Assembly: GCF_001428845.1 (NCBI RefSeq) | Contig: NZ_LMIU01000001.1 | Coordinates: forward strand, 992,984-1,056,983 | Direction: 5' to 3' | DNA length: 64,000 nt | From: Achromobacter sp. Root83 | Lineage (GTDB): Bacteria > Pseudomonadota > Gammaproteobacteria > Burkholderiales > Burkholderiaceae_B | In this document: in pieces, positions 9,151 to 17,370 of the stretch | How the letters are laid out: every line of letters starts with the position of its first letter | Position numbering within the stretch: the first letter of the stretch is position 1 | Notes under the pieces: model-generated | Told to the model about the DNA's origin: nothing | Database searches by the model: none | The model's input: the letters and a program-made list of their open reading frames with translations, nothing else | Translations under genes and position numbers: made by a program

Positions 9151-9351
9151 ATGAGCATCGAATTCCAAGTGCCCGACATGACCTGCGGACATTGCGTCAA
9201 GACCATCACCGGCGCCGTCAACCAGGCCGCCCCGGGCGCCACCGTGACCGTCGATCTGCCCACGCATCGCGTATCGGTGACCGGCACGGACCAGGGCGAG
9301 AAGATCGAGGCCGCCATTCGCGAGGCCGGCTACGAGCCGTCGCGCGTCTAG
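9151..9351 (+). CDS. copZ: Copper chaperone CopZ (heavy-metal-associated domain)
   Basis: A 66-residue single HMA domain with the Cu(I) site MTCGHC (Cys12, Cys15) and a beta-alpha-beta-beta-alpha-beta pattern. The ATG at 9151 follows GGAGCAACAC; an in-frame start at 9130 would add seven residues without a better ribosome site. It is expected to carry Cu(I) in the cytoplasm to the CopA metal domain. It is divergent from copA, with its own CueR-type promoter 60 bp upstream. The His between the two cysteines is common in chaperones, while CopA has Ala-Ser, which fits their different roles. Confidence 0.92.
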   Translation: MSIEFQVPDMTCGHCVKTITGAVNQAAPGATVTVDLPTHRVSVTGTDQGEKIEAAIREAGYEPSRV

Positions 9352-9379
9352 GGCGCCAGGCGGGCTGGGCTATGATAGA

Positions 9380-9519
9380 CCCAGCCTGTAACAAGCAATT
9401 TGGTAATTACTTAAAGCTATCGATCAATTGAATTAATTAAATTGGATTGTTTGATAGTTAAGATTTATGATTCTTTCCATGGTGGTTAAACAAACCCCGC
9501 TACCCAAGGAGAGATCTGA
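9380..9519. promoter_or_regulatory. AT-rich promoter region of the peroxiredoxin-glutaredoxin gene
   Basis: About 100 bp of unusually A+T-rich sequence in a GC-rich genome, containing an imperfect dyad: CTATC (9417-9421) ... GATAG (9453-9457), and inside it CAATT ... AATTG around a TTAATTAA core. The ribosome site AAGGAGAGATCTGA (9508-9521 region) precedes the ATG at 9520. OxyR control is plausible from the gene type, but the spacing does not match the OxyR tetra-ATAG pattern, so no regulator is assigned. Confidence 0.5.
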
Positions 9520-10248
9520 ATGCTGCAAAACCGCGAAGGCCAACGTGTTCCCAACGTTACGTTCCCCGTCCGTGAGGACAACACGTGGAAAAAGGTTTCG
9601 ACCGACGACCTGTTCAAGAACAAGACGGTCGTAGTCTTTTCGCTTCCCGGCGCTTTCACGCCGACCTGCTCGTCGACCCACCTGCCGCGCTACAACGAAC
9701 TGGCCTCCGCGTTCTTCGACGCCGGCGTGGACAGCATCGTCTGCCTGTCGGTCAACGACACCTTCGTCATGAACGAATGGGCCAAGGACCAGGAATCGGC
9801 CAACATCACGCTGCTCCCGGACGGCAATGGCGCCTTCACCGAAGGCATGGGCATGCTGGTCGACAAGAGCGACCTGGGCTTTGGCAAGCGTAGCTGGCGT
9901 TATTCCATGCTGGTCAAGGACGGCGTGGTGCAGAAGATGTTCATCGAACCGGAAAAGGAAGGCGACCCGTTCGAAGTGTCGGACGCCGACACCATGCTGG
10001 CTCACATCGCGCCGACGGCCAAGAAGCCCGACCAGGTGGTCGTGTTCTCCAAGCCGGGCTGCCCGTTCTGCGTGGAAGCCAAGGCGCTGCTCGACAGCAA
10101 GGGCTACGCCGCGATCGAAATCCCGCTGGAAAACAAGGTCCGCGGCCGCGTGATCGGCGCGGTGTCCGGCAAGGGCACGGCACCCCAGGTGTTCATCAAT
10201 GGCGCCCTGGTGGGCGGCCTGGAAGACCTGAAGGCGTACTTCGCCTAA
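9520..10248 (+). CDS. Peroxiredoxin-glutaredoxin fusion (Prx5-Grx hybrid)
   Basis: A 242-residue two-domain antioxidant enzyme. Residues 1-165 are a Prx5-type peroxiredoxin with peroxidatic Cys50 in [14 protein letters not shown]. Residues 170-242 are a glutaredoxin with the CPFC active site (Cys181, Cys184) and [14 protein letters not shown]. Hybrids of this type reduce H2O2 and alkyl hydroperoxides with glutathione, the Grx domain recycling the Prx domain in one chain; the Haemophilus enzyme is the reference. It is cytoplasmic and monocistronic, behind an AT-rich promoter. The length equals that of known hybrids and both active sites are intact. Confidence 0.94.
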   Translation: MLQNREGQRVPNVTFPVREDNTWKKVSTDDLFKNKTVVVFSLPGAFTPTCSSTHLPRYNELASAFFDAGVDSIVCLSVNDTFVMNEWAKDQESANITLLPDGNGAFTEGMGMLVDKSDLGFGKRSWRYSMLVKDGVVQKMFIEPEKEGDPFEVSDADTMLAHIAPTAKKPDQVVVFSKPGCPFCVEAKALLDSKGYAAIEIPLENKVRGRVIGAVSGKGTAPQVFINGALVGGLEDLKAYFA

Positions 10249-10307
10249 GCGGACGTAGCCCGGCAGCCGGACAGGGACCTGGTTCCCGTCCGTCCGGCCG
10301 GCCGGGC

Positions 10308-10333
10308 GCGCGGCCCTGGGGGCCGCGCCTTTT
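10308..10333 (+). terminator. Candidate terminator after the peroxiredoxin gene
   Basis: Stem GCGCGGCC / GGCCGCGC (10308-10315, 10321-10328) with loop CTGGG, then CTTTT. It stands 60 bp past the stop. Confidence 0.65.
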
Positions 10334-10487
10334 CCGCCCGCACGAGTTTCCCTTCTTCCGCACCCTTACCGCACTGCCTTGCGCCCCGGAACCGGCGGCG
10401 CGGGACGGCGTTCGTCCAGAGGATGCGCAACAAGGCGGAACTCGCCTTTGAATCCTTGCTTCACGCTACACCGGGGGATACCCAGTC

Positions 10488-11918
10488 ATGAAAACTCTGC
10501 ATACCGATATTGCCGTCATCGGCGCCGGCACCGCCGGCCTGGCCGCCTATCGCGCTGCCAAGGCCGCGGGCAAGCGCGCGCTCCTCATCGAGGGCGGCGC
10601 TTATGGCACGACCTGCGCCCGGGTGGGCTGCATGCCCTCCAAGCTGCTGATCGCGGCCGCCGAAGCCGCGCACAACGCCGCCCATACCGAGGCATTCGGC
10701 GTCCACGTGGGCGGAGAAATCTCTATCGACGGCGGCGAGGTCATGGACCGCGTCAAGCGCGAGCGCGACCGCTTTGTCGGCTTCGTCCTGGAAGGCGTGG
10801 AAAACATCCCCGCGGAAGACAAGCTGCGCGGCAATGCGCGCTTCGTGTCGGACACGGTGCTGCGCGTCGATGAGCATACCGAGGTCCACGCGTCCCGGGT
10901 GGTGATCGCGACGGGTTCGCGTCCGTCCGTGCCGCCGCCGTTCCGCGCGTTGGGCGATCGCCTGGTCGTGAACGATGACGTGTTCGCCTGGGACGATCTG
11001 CCTGGCCGCGTGGCGGTGTTCGGGCCCGGCGTGATCGGGCTGGAGCTGGGCCAGGCGCTGTCGCGGCTGGGCGTCGAGGTGCGCGTGTTCGGCGTCAGCG
11101 GCAGCCTGGGCGGCATCAGCGATCCACACGTGCGGCAGACGGCGCGCAAGATCTTCCAGCGCGAGTTCTATCTGGATCCGGACGCCCGCGTGCTGGAAAC
11201 CTCGCGTGTCGGCGACGAAGTGGAAGTGCGTTACGTGACGCTGGACAACAGCGAGCGCACCGAACGCTTCGACTACGCGTTGGTGGCCACCGGGCGGCGT
11301 CCCAATGTGGACGGGCTGGGCCTGGAAAACACCTCGCTCGAGCTCAACGCCCACGGGGTCCCGGTATTCAACCGCGAGACAATGCAGGCGGGGAATTCGC
11401 CGATCTTCATCGCGGGCGACGCGAATGCCGATGCGCCCCTGCTGCATGAAGCCGCCGATGAAGGCCGCATCGCCGGCGAGAACGCGGCGCGCTTCCCAGA
11501 GGTGCGCCAAGGCCTGCGCCGCGCGCCCCTGGCCGTGGTGTTCTCGGATCCGCAGATCGCCCTGGCGGGAGCGGGTTACGGCCGCCTGATCCCGGGCACC
11601 TTCGTGACGGGCAGCGTCGATTTCAGCGATCAGGGGCGTTCGCGCGTCATGCTGAAGAACCGGGGCATGCTGCACGTGTACGCGGATATCGAGACGGGCC
11701 GCTTCCTGGGCGCGGAAATGGTCGGCCCCAGCGCCGAACACATCGGCCACCTGCTGGCCTGGGCCGTGCAGCAGGAGCTGACCGTGGCGCGCATGCTGGA
11801 AATGCCGTTCTATCACCCCGTGATCGAAGAAGGCGTTCGCACCGCCTTGCGCGATGCGGCCTCCAAACTGGTCCTGGCGCGGGAAGCCTTGCGCCAGTCC
11901 GCCGCCGAAACGGTGTAA
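10488..11918 (+). CDS. Dihydrolipoyl dehydrogenase-like flavoprotein disulfide reductase
   Basis: A 476-residue FAD/NAD(P)-dependent class I disulfide reductase. The FAD dinucleotide motif is VIGAGTAGLAA (10-20), the redox-active disulfide is Cys43/Cys48 in CARVGC, and the NAD motif is VFGPGVIGLELGQAL (about 177-191). The C-terminal dimer-interface catalytic pair is present as FYHPVIEEG. These are the features of lipoamide dehydrogenase, but the CxxxxC spacer (ARVG rather than LNVG/VNVG) and the absence of a 2-oxoacid dehydrogenase operon suggest a stand-alone paralogue. The electron acceptor is therefore uncertain. It is monocistronic, with a strong terminator. Confidence 0.82.
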   Translation: MKTLHTDIAVIGAGTAGLAAYRAAKAAGKRALLIEGGAYGTTCARVGCMPSKLLIAAAEAAHNAAHTEAFGVHVGGEISIDGGEVMDRVKRERDRFVGFVLEGVENIPAEDKLRGNARFVSDTVLRVDEHTEVHASRVVIATGSRPSVPPPFRALGDRLVVNDDVFAWDDLPGRVAVFGPGVIGLELGQALSRLGVEVRVFGVSGSLGGISDPHVRQTARKIFQREFYLDPDARVLETSRVGDEVEVRYVTLDNSERTERFDYALVATGRRPNVDGLGLENTSLELNAHGVPVFNRETMQAGNSPIFIAGDANADAPLLHEAADEGRIAGENAARFPEVRQGLRRAPLAVVFSDPQIALAGAGYGRLIPGTFVTGSVDFSDQGRSRVMLKNRGMLHVYADIETGRFLGAEMVGPSAEHIGHLLAWAVQQELTVARMLEMPFYHPVIEEGVRTALRDAASKLVLAREALRQSAAETV

Positions 11919-11934
11919 TTGCCCGAGGCACGCA

Positions 11935-11964
11935 AAAAGGCCGCGCAACGCGCGGCCTTTTTTT
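11935..11964. terminator. Bidirectional terminator between the flavoprotein gene and rlmJ
   Basis: Stem AAGGCCGCGC / GCGCGGCCTT (11937-11946, 11950-11959) with loop AAC, followed by a T7 run (11958-11964) on the plus strand and preceded by A5, which serves as a U tract for the convergent rlmJ. Confidence 0.9.
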
Positions 11965-11986
11965 CGTGGCGACGGCAGGCCGCGCG

Positions 11987-12877
11987 CTATTCGTCGGCGT
12001 GCTTCTTGGCGACGGGGAAGGGGTTCTCGCGGTACTGCAGCGTGAATCCGGCCCGCTCGTCCTGCCCGAGTTCGCGCGCCAGATAGGGCATGGCCTGCTT
12101 CAGGGCGTCGTGCAGCGTCCACGGCGGGTTGATGAGGAACATGCCGCTGCCGTGCAGTCCGTAGCCGTCGATGGTGGACTTCTTGACGGTCAGGGTGGCG
12201 TGCAGCCAGCTCTTGACCTTCAGGTTCTCGAAATGGCGGGCCATTTCACTGGCCTCGCGGCGTTGCACCAGCGGATACCAGATCGCGTAGGTGCCCGTGG
12301 CGAAGCGCTTGATGCACTCTTTCACGGTGAGCAGGGTACGGCGGTAGTCGTGCTTGTCTTCGTACGACGGGTCGATCAGCACCATGCCTCGGCGCGTCGG
12401 CGGCGGCAGCAGCGCCTTGACGCCTTCGAAGCCGTCGTCACCGTAGATGGTCGTCTGGCGCTGGGCGGCGCGGCCCTGGTGTTCCAGGTTGCCGACCAGC
12501 GTGTCGATCTCGGTCGGGTGCATCTCGAACAGGCGCAGGCGGTCGGACGGGCGCATCGCGTCCAGCGCCAGCCACGGCGAACCGGGGTAGCGCTTCAGGC
12601 GGCCATTGGTGTTGTAGTCGCGGATGCGGGCGACGTAATCGGCCAGGATCGGCGGCAGGTCCTTGGCTTCCCACAGACGGCCGATGCCGTCCGCGAATTC
12701 CGAGGTCTTGGCCGCCCAGTCGCTGTCCAGGCTGTAGAGGCCGGCGCCGGCGTGCGTATCGACGACCCAGTAGGGCGCGTCTTTCTTGTTGAAGTAGTCC
12801 AGGGTGTGGACCAGGATGGCGTGCTTGAGCACGTCGGCATGGTTGCCGGCGTGAAAGGCGTGGCGGTAACTGAACAC
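11987..12877 (-). CDS. rlmJ: 23S rRNA (adenine-2030 N6)-methyltransferase RlmJ
   Basis: A 296-residue SAM-dependent methyltransferase that makes m6A2030 in 23S rRNA. The N-terminus MFSYRHAFHAGNHADVLKH is diagnostic for RlmJ. The catalytic (D/N)PPY-type motif is DPSYE near 163, and VVDTHAGAGLY (38-48) is the SAM-binding segment. Length matches E. coli RlmJ (280 residues). A glycerophosphodiesterase gene ends 12 bp upstream on the same strand, so the two probably form one transcript. RlmJ and RlmD are both encoded in this window but 6 kb apart. Confidence 0.93.
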   Translation of the reverse strand: MFSYRHAFHAGNHADVLKHAILVHTLDYFNKKDAPYWVVDTHAGAGLYSLDSDWAAKTSEFADGIGRLWEAKDLPPILADYVARIRDYNTNGRLKRYPGSPWLALDAMRPSDRLRLFEMHPTEIDTLVGNLEHQGRAAQRQTTIYGDDGFEGVKALLPPPTRRGMVLIDPSYEDKHDYRRTLLTVKECIKRFATGTYAIWYPLVQRREASEMARHFENLKVKSWLHATLTVKKSTIDGYGLHGSGMFLINPPWTLHDALKQAMPYLARELGQDERAGFTLQYRENPFPVAKKHADE

Positions 12878-12889
12878 GTTCGTTCTGCC

Positions 12890-13639
12890 TCAGGCGGCGG
12901 GCCGGATCGCGGCCAGCTCGTCGGTGAATATGCCGTCGATGCCCCAGTCGAGCAACAAACGGGCGCGTTCCGGGTCATTGACGGTCCAGGCCGCGATCCG
13001 GTAGCCCGCGGCATGCACGGCGTCGATCAGTTCGCGGGTAGCGTCTTTCTGGTTGATGTTCAGGGCCACGCAGCCATGCTTGACCAGGCGTTCTTGCCAA
13101 TCGGCCGGCACTTTTTCGACCAGCAGGGCGCGGGGCAGCTCGGGCGCGGCATCCCGCGCGGCCTGCAGGGCTTCCTCGGCGAACGAAGACAGCAGCGGCG
13201 GGGGGCTCGCGCCGTTCCACAGTGCCTGCGCGGCCAGCGCCACGGCTCGGCCGGTCTCGGCTTCACGCCCCGGGCAGGGCTTGATTTCGACATTGCTGGC
13301 GATGCCGTTGGCCACCGTGTAGCGGGCGACCGCGGCGAAGGTGGGCAGGGGCTCGCCGGCATAGGCGGCGGAATGCCAGCCGCCGAAGTCCAGTTGCGCG
13401 AGTTCGGCGTAGGTCTTGGCCGCGGCGGGGCCCCGGCCATTGGAGGTGCGCTCCACGTCGTCGTCGTGCATCAGCACCAGCACGCCGTCGCTGCTGAGCT
13501 TCACGTCGTACTCGAACATCGTGAAGCCGTGCTCGGCGCCGACGCGCATGGCGGCCAGGGTGTTCTCTGGGGCCAGACGGCCGCCGCCGCGATGCGCGAT
13601 GTAACGGGAATAGGGCCAGGACGGCAGTTTTGCGGTCAT
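12890..13639 (-). CDS. ugpQ: Glycerophosphodiester phosphodiesterase (UgpQ-type)
   Basis: Hydrolyses glycerophosphodiesters to glycerol-3-phosphate and an alcohol. The start chosen is the ATG at 13639 (MTAKLPSWPYSRYIAHRGGG), because homology begins there; a longer frame to 13678 has no better site. The GDPD signature is intact: HRGG with a following APENTLAAM, then FEYDVKLSSDGVLVLMHDDD, where the Glu/Asp pair binds the metal, and the late motif WTVNDPERARLLLDWGIDGIFTDEL. There is no signal peptide, so it is cytoplasmic like UgpQ rather than periplasmic GlpQ. No ugp transporter is nearby. It runs directly into rlmJ. Confidence 0.9.
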   Translation of the reverse strand: MTAKLPSWPYSRYIAHRGGGRLAPENTLAAMRVGAEHGFTMFEYDVKLSSDGVLVLMHDDDVERTSNGRGPAAAKTYAELAQLDFGGWHSAAYAGEPLPTFAAVARYTVANGIASNVEIKPCPGREAETGRAVALAAQALWNGASPPPLLSSFAEEALQAARDAAPELPRALLVEKVPADWQERLVKHGCVALNINQKDATRELIDAVHAAGYRIAAWTVNDPERARLLLDWGIDGIFTDELAAIRPAA

Positions 13640-13752
13640 TTCGGTGTTGCTTTCGGGTTCTTTTGAGACAGGTTGCAAGGATACCCTGTTCTTGGCGGGC
13701 GCCCGGCCGCCCGGGCGCGCCCCAGCCCCCGGGCAGAGGCGCGCCGCGGCCC

Positions 13753-15045
13753 TTATTTCAGGGGCGCCTTGTCCTGCGACACGTCCATGATCATTCTTGT
13801 CGCCAGGTACAGCCGGGGCACGATGCTGTTGATCTGGATGTACTCGGCGTCGTTGGAGTGGGCGCCGAAGCCGCTCAGGCCCATGCCTTCGATGACGGGG
13901 CCGCGGGCTTTCAGCGCGGCGAAGGCGGCGTCGGTGCCGCCGCCGCTGGCGCGGTCCACGACCTTCATGGGAAGGTCGAGTTCCTGGTAGATCCGCACGC
14001 CATGCTGGGCCAGCTTGCGCGAGGCTTCGGTGGCTTCGAGCGGCGGGCGGCGGACCTCGAATTTGACGCTGACCTTGGAGTCCGGCAACAGCTTCTTCTG
14101 TATGCGCTCAGCCAGCGTGCGCGACAAGGCGTCGAAATCGGACACCCGCAGGGCGCGGGCGTCGGCCTGGGCGGTAGCTTGGCCAGGGATGACGTTGCGG
14201 TTCGTGCCGGCCTGGGCGACGGTCCAGTTCAGCTTCAGGCCGTCGTCCGGCTTGGACAGCTTGTCGAGCTGCAGGAGCTGGTGGGACAGCTCATAGAGCG
14301 CATTGACGCCGCCCTCCGGGCGCGCGCCAGCGTGCGAGGTCTTGCCCTGCACGGTCAGGTAAGCCGCGCCGATGCCGCTGGTGGCCAGGGTCAGGCGGGG
14401 TTCGACGCCGCCGCCTTCGAACGAGAAGATGGCGTCCTGATCGGCGCCCAGGCGGGTGATGGTGCTGCGCGCCCCGGGCGAACTGATCTCCTCGTCGCCG
14501 TTGATCAGCACCGTGAGGGTGCCGTAGTCGGCGAAGCCCAGATTCTTCAGCAGGGCCAGGGTGTGGATGATGGTCGCCACGCCATGCTTGTCGTCCGCGA
14601 TGCCCAGCCCATAGGCCTTGTCGCCGTCCACGCGAAAGGGCTGGTCTTTCAGCATGCCGTTGCGGTAGACGGTGTCCATGTGGGCAATCAGCATGATTTT
14701 CCGGGTGCCGCCGCCCTTGAACTCGGCGTGGACCATCGGCCCGACCTTCTCGGGCGTGTCGTCCAGCCGGAACACATCCGTGGGCGCGATGATCTCGACG
14801 GTCCCGCCCAGCGCCTTGAGGCGGTCGCGGATCAGGTCGGCGATGCGCTCCACGCCTTCGACGTCCTTGCTGCCCGATTCGATATTGACCAGGTCGCGCA
14901 TGGTGTCCAGCATGGCCTGCTGCTGGCCCTTGGCCGCATCGTGCACGGCGGCCACGGGCGCGGCCAGCGCGGCGGTCGCGCCGCCCAGGAAGGCCAGGGC
15001 AAGGCAGGTTCCGAGGACATGCAGGCGGGGGGATGTGAGCGGCAT
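13753..15045 (-). CDS. M20 metallopeptidase, carboxypeptidase G2-like, secreted
   Basis: A 430-residue di-zinc carboxypeptidase. The signal peptide ends near ALAA (26-29). The zinc ligands are visible in order: IAHMDTVYRNG (His and the supporting Asp), GIADDKHG (bridging Asp), GDEEISSPG (general-base Glu and ligand Glu), and GFGAHSND near the C-terminus (His). The sequence resembles CPG2 (glutamate carboxypeptidase), which removes C-terminal glutamate from folates, but the exact substrate cannot be read from sequence. Periplasmic location is expected. It is transcribed away from ppiD and has no operon partner; the nearest gene on its strand, ugpQ, starts 113 bp further on. Confidence 0.88.
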   Translation of the reverse strand: MPLTSPRLHVLGTCLALAFLGGATAALAAPVAAVHDAAKGQQQAMLDTMRDLVNIESGSKDVEGVERIADLIRDRLKALGGTVEIIAPTDVFRLDDTPEKVGPMVHAEFKGGGTRKIMLIAHMDTVYRNGMLKDQPFRVDGDKAYGLGIADDKHGVATIIHTLALLKNLGFADYGTLTVLINGDEEISSPGARSTITRLGADQDAIFSFEGGGVEPRLTLATSGIGAAYLTVQGKTSHAGARPEGGVNALYELSHQLLQLDKLSKPDDGLKLNWTVAQAGTNRNVIPGQATAQADARALRVSDFDALSRTLAERIQKKLLPDSKVSVKFEVRRPPLEATEASRKLAQHGVRIYQELDLPMKVVDRASGGGTDAAFAALKARGPVIEGMGLSGFGAHSNDAEYIQINSIVPRLYLATRMIMDVSQDKAPLK

Positions 15046-15270
15046 CGATGGTTACCTTTATGCGTGGGGGATGAGGCGCCGACGGTCGGCCGGCCCCGGG
15101 GGCACCGCGCCAGCCGCGGGCTTACCCCGAGAGCCACGATACGGGGGGATGAAGGGGGCGGAAATGGTGATTTCCCGGGTTGACGCCCGTGGGCGTCCGT
15201 GCGGCGGGGCAGGCTGGCGCGGCCCCGGATGACGGGCTGGAGAATCCGACGCTCCGTCATGAATGAGAAA

Positions 15271-15279
15271 TGCTAAAAT
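15271..15279 (+). promoter_or_regulatory. Extended -10 promoter upstream of ppiD
   Basis: TGCTAAAAT is an extended -10 (TGn + TAAAAT). A good -35 is not visible at 17 bp (GCTCCG), but an extended -10 can work without one. Predicted transcription start is near 15286, only 30 bp before the terminator at 15315. Confidence 0.5.
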
Positions 15280-15314
15280 CCGCCCGCTGATCCGGTATAA
15301 CCGGTATGGGAATA

Positions 15315-15339
15315 GGGCGAATCGAGTTCGCCTTTTTTT
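15315..15339 (+). terminator. Intrinsic terminator in the ppiD leader (possible attenuator)
   Basis: Stem GGCGAA / TTCGCC (15316-15321, 15327-15332), short loop TCGAG, then T7 (15333-15339). It points toward ppiD and lies 56 bp before its start codon, with no gene upstream on this strand that needs terminating. Confidence 0.7.
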
Positions 15340-15394
15340 ATGCGTTTTCGTGCGGCTTCGGGTGGATACCCCGGAGCGCGGCAACAGGGATTCC

Positions 15395-17359
15395 ATGTTC
15401 GAATTTATTCGCAGCCATCGGCGCTGGATGCAGCTCATCCTGCTGCTTCTGATTGTGCCGTCCTTCTTCCTGGTCGGAATTCAAGGCTATGACAGCTTCA
15501 TGCGTCAGGAGCCCGAGTTGGCGACGGTCGCTGGCCAGCCGATTTCACGCGCCGAGTTTGATCAGGCGCACCGCAACCAGCTCGAGCAGTTCCGCCAGCG
15601 CATGGGCGCGCAGTTCGACCCGGCCGTGATCGACACGCCCGCGCTGCGCGAAGGCCTGCTGAACCAGCTCATCAACCAGCGCCTCTTGGCCAACGTGGCC
15701 GTGGACAACCGGTTCTCGGTGTCCGACGAGACGCTGCGCAACACCATCGCCGCCATTCCGGAAGTCCAGGACAATGGCCGTTTCTCGCCTGAGCGCTATC
15801 GCCAGGTGCTGGCCGCCCAGGGCATGTCGCCCACCTCGTTCGAGGCCGGCCTGCGCCGCGACCTGGCGGTGGCCCGTGTGCTCGAACCCGTCGGCCAGTC
15901 GGCCCGCGCGCCCGCTGAAGTCGTGTCCGCCCTGGAAACGGCGCTGACGCAGTCGCGCACGATTCAACTGCGCCGCTACGCCGCAGCCGACTACCGCTCG
16001 CAGGTCAGCGTCGCACCGGCCGACATCCAGGCTTGGTACGACGCCAACAAGCAGCAGTTGCAGATCCCGGAACAGGTCCAGGTGCAATACCTGGTGCTGG
16101 ATGAAGCCGCCGCGACGCAAGGCATCCAGGTCAAGGACGAGGACCTGGCTTCGTACTACGAACAGAACAAGAGCCGCTTCGGCCAGCCCGAACGCCGCCG
16201 CGCCAGCCACATCCTGATCGAACTGGCGCCCGGCGCGTCGGAAGACGCCCGCAAGGCCGCCCGCGCCAAGGCCGAGGATCTGGCCAAGCAGGCCGCCGCC
16301 GATCCCGCCAAGTTCGCGGAGCTGGCGGGCAAGAACTCGCAGGACGCAGGCTCGGCCGCCAAGGGCGGCGACCTGGGCTGGCTGGCGCCCGGCGCTCAGC
16401 CCGGTCCGCTGGACAAGGCCGTCTTCGGCCTGGCCCAGGGCCAGGTGTCCGGCGTCGTCGAAAGCCCGTTCGGCCTGCACATCGTGAAGGTCACCGAGAT
16501 CCATCCGGCGGCCATCAAGCCGCTGGCCGAGGTCAAGGACCAGATCACCGCCGAAGTCCGCAAGCAGTTGGCGGCCGTCCATTTTTCGGAAATGGCCAGC
16601 CAGTTGAACAAGCAGGTCTATGACCAGCGAGACAGCCTGCAGCCGGCCGCCGACGCCGTTGGCCTGAAGCTGCGCACCGCCTCCGGCGTGACCCGCGAAG
16701 GCCTGCTGCCCGCCGATAAGGCGGGCCCGGGTTCGGCCGCCGACAGCCCGGACGCCGCGCTGCTGGACAACCCGCGCGTGCGCCAGGTGCTGTTCTCGCC
16801 CGACGTACTGCGTGAAAAGCAGAACTCGGGCGTGATCGAACTGTCGCCCGACACGATGCTGGCCGTGCGCGTCGCCGCCGTGGAACCCGCCCATGTGCCG
16901 CCGCTGGACAAGGTCAGCGATTCGATCCGCGCCAGACTGCTGGACGAGCGTTCGGCCGAAGCCGCCAAGAAGGCCGGCGAAGCCGCGCTGGCTGCCGACA
17001 AGGCCAATCCCGCCGCGCAGCCCGAGGGCTTTGCCCCCGCCGTGACGGTGTCTCGCCAGGATCCCAAGGACCTGCCGCGCCCGGTGCTGGACGCCGTGAT
17101 GCGTCTGCCTTCGACCCCGCTGCCGGCCTATGCCGGCGTGCAGTCGGGCGTGGACTACACCCTGGTGCGCCTGGAAAAGGTCGAGGCCGGCAAGATCGAA
17201 GCCGCCGACCGCGAACGCCTGGCGCAGCAGTTGTCGGGCGCCTGGGGCCAGGCCGAAAACGAGGCCATGATCCGCATGCTGCGCGAGGAATACAAGGTCA
17301 AGGTGCTGCCCGGCGCCGCGGACGTGATCCGCGGCGAACAGCCGCAGTCCGCGGGCTGA
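15395..17359 (+). CDS. ppiD: Membrane-anchored periplasmic chaperone / peptidyl-prolyl isomerase PpiD
   Basis: A 654-residue protein with one N-terminal membrane helix (about 11-29, MQLILLLLIVPSFFLVG) and a large periplasmic part. The SurA-N-like chaperone region is at about 35-170 (AGQPISRAEFDQAHRNQLEQF). A parvulin (PPIC) domain lies at about 265-368 (RRASHILIEL...GGDLGWLAPG...SPFGLHIVKV). The long C-terminal half is helical and Ala-rich. PpiD helps newly translocated outer-membrane and periplasmic proteins at the Sec translocon. The start at 15395 is where the family begins; a longer frame from 15263 crosses the leader terminator and is rejected. It converges with tesA, leaving only 11 bp between the stops. 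Confidence 0.92.
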   Translation: MFEFIRSHRRWMQLILLLLIVPSFFLVGIQGYDSFMRQEPELATVAGQPISRAEFDQAHRNQLEQFRQRMGAQFDPAVIDTPALREGLLNQLINQRLLANVAVDNRFSVSDETLRNTIAAIPEVQDNGRFSPERYRQVLAAQGMSPTSFEAGLRRDLAVARVLEPVGQSARAPAEVVSALETALTQSRTIQLRRYAAADYRSQVSVAPADIQAWYDANKQQLQIPEQVQVQYLVLDEAAATQGIQVKDEDLASYYEQNKSRFGQPERRRASHILIELAPGASEDARKAARAKAEDLAKQAAADPAKFAELAGKNSQDAGSAAKGGDLGWLAPGAQPGPLDKAVFGLAQGQVSGVVESPFGLHIVKVTEIHPAAIKPLAEVKDQITAEVRKQLAAVHFSEMASQLNKQVYDQRDSLQPAADAVGLKLRTASGVTREGLLPADKAGPGSAADSPDAALLDNPRVRQVLFSPDVLREKQNSGVIELSPDTMLAVRVAAVEPAHVPPLDKVSDSIRARLLDERSAEAAKKAGEAALAADKANPAAQPEGFAPAVTVSRQDPKDLPRPVLDAVMRLPSTPLPAYAGVQSGVDYTLVRLEKVEAGKIEAADRERLAQQLSGAWGQAENEAMIRMLREEYKVKVLPGAADVIRGEQPQSAG

Positions 17360-17370
17360 TCAGTCCGGTC

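Larger units (their letters stand above)
15046..15394. other. Divergent intergenic region between the CPG2-like gene and ppiD
   Basis: Contains GC-rich sequence near the peptidase gene, then a promoter-like element at 15271-15279 and a terminator at 15315-15339, upstream of the ppiD start at 15395. In related genomes ppiD often follows hupB and tRNA genes; I looked for a tRNA cloverleaf here and found none. Confidence 0.6.

Noticed and set aside
9380-9519. OxyR operator for the peroxiredoxin gene
   Set aside because: CTATC and GATAG are present, but the ATAG-N7-CTAT spacing of OxyR sites is not.
10488-11918. Component of a pyruvate or 2-oxoglutarate dehydrogenase complex
   Set aside because: No E1 or E2 gene is adjacent, so only the flavoprotein family is claimed.
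15046-15394. tRNA gene upstream of ppiD (common in relatives)
   Set aside because: No acceptor stem, T-loop GTTCRA with matching stems or CCA end found; the GTTCG seen belongs to the terminator stem.
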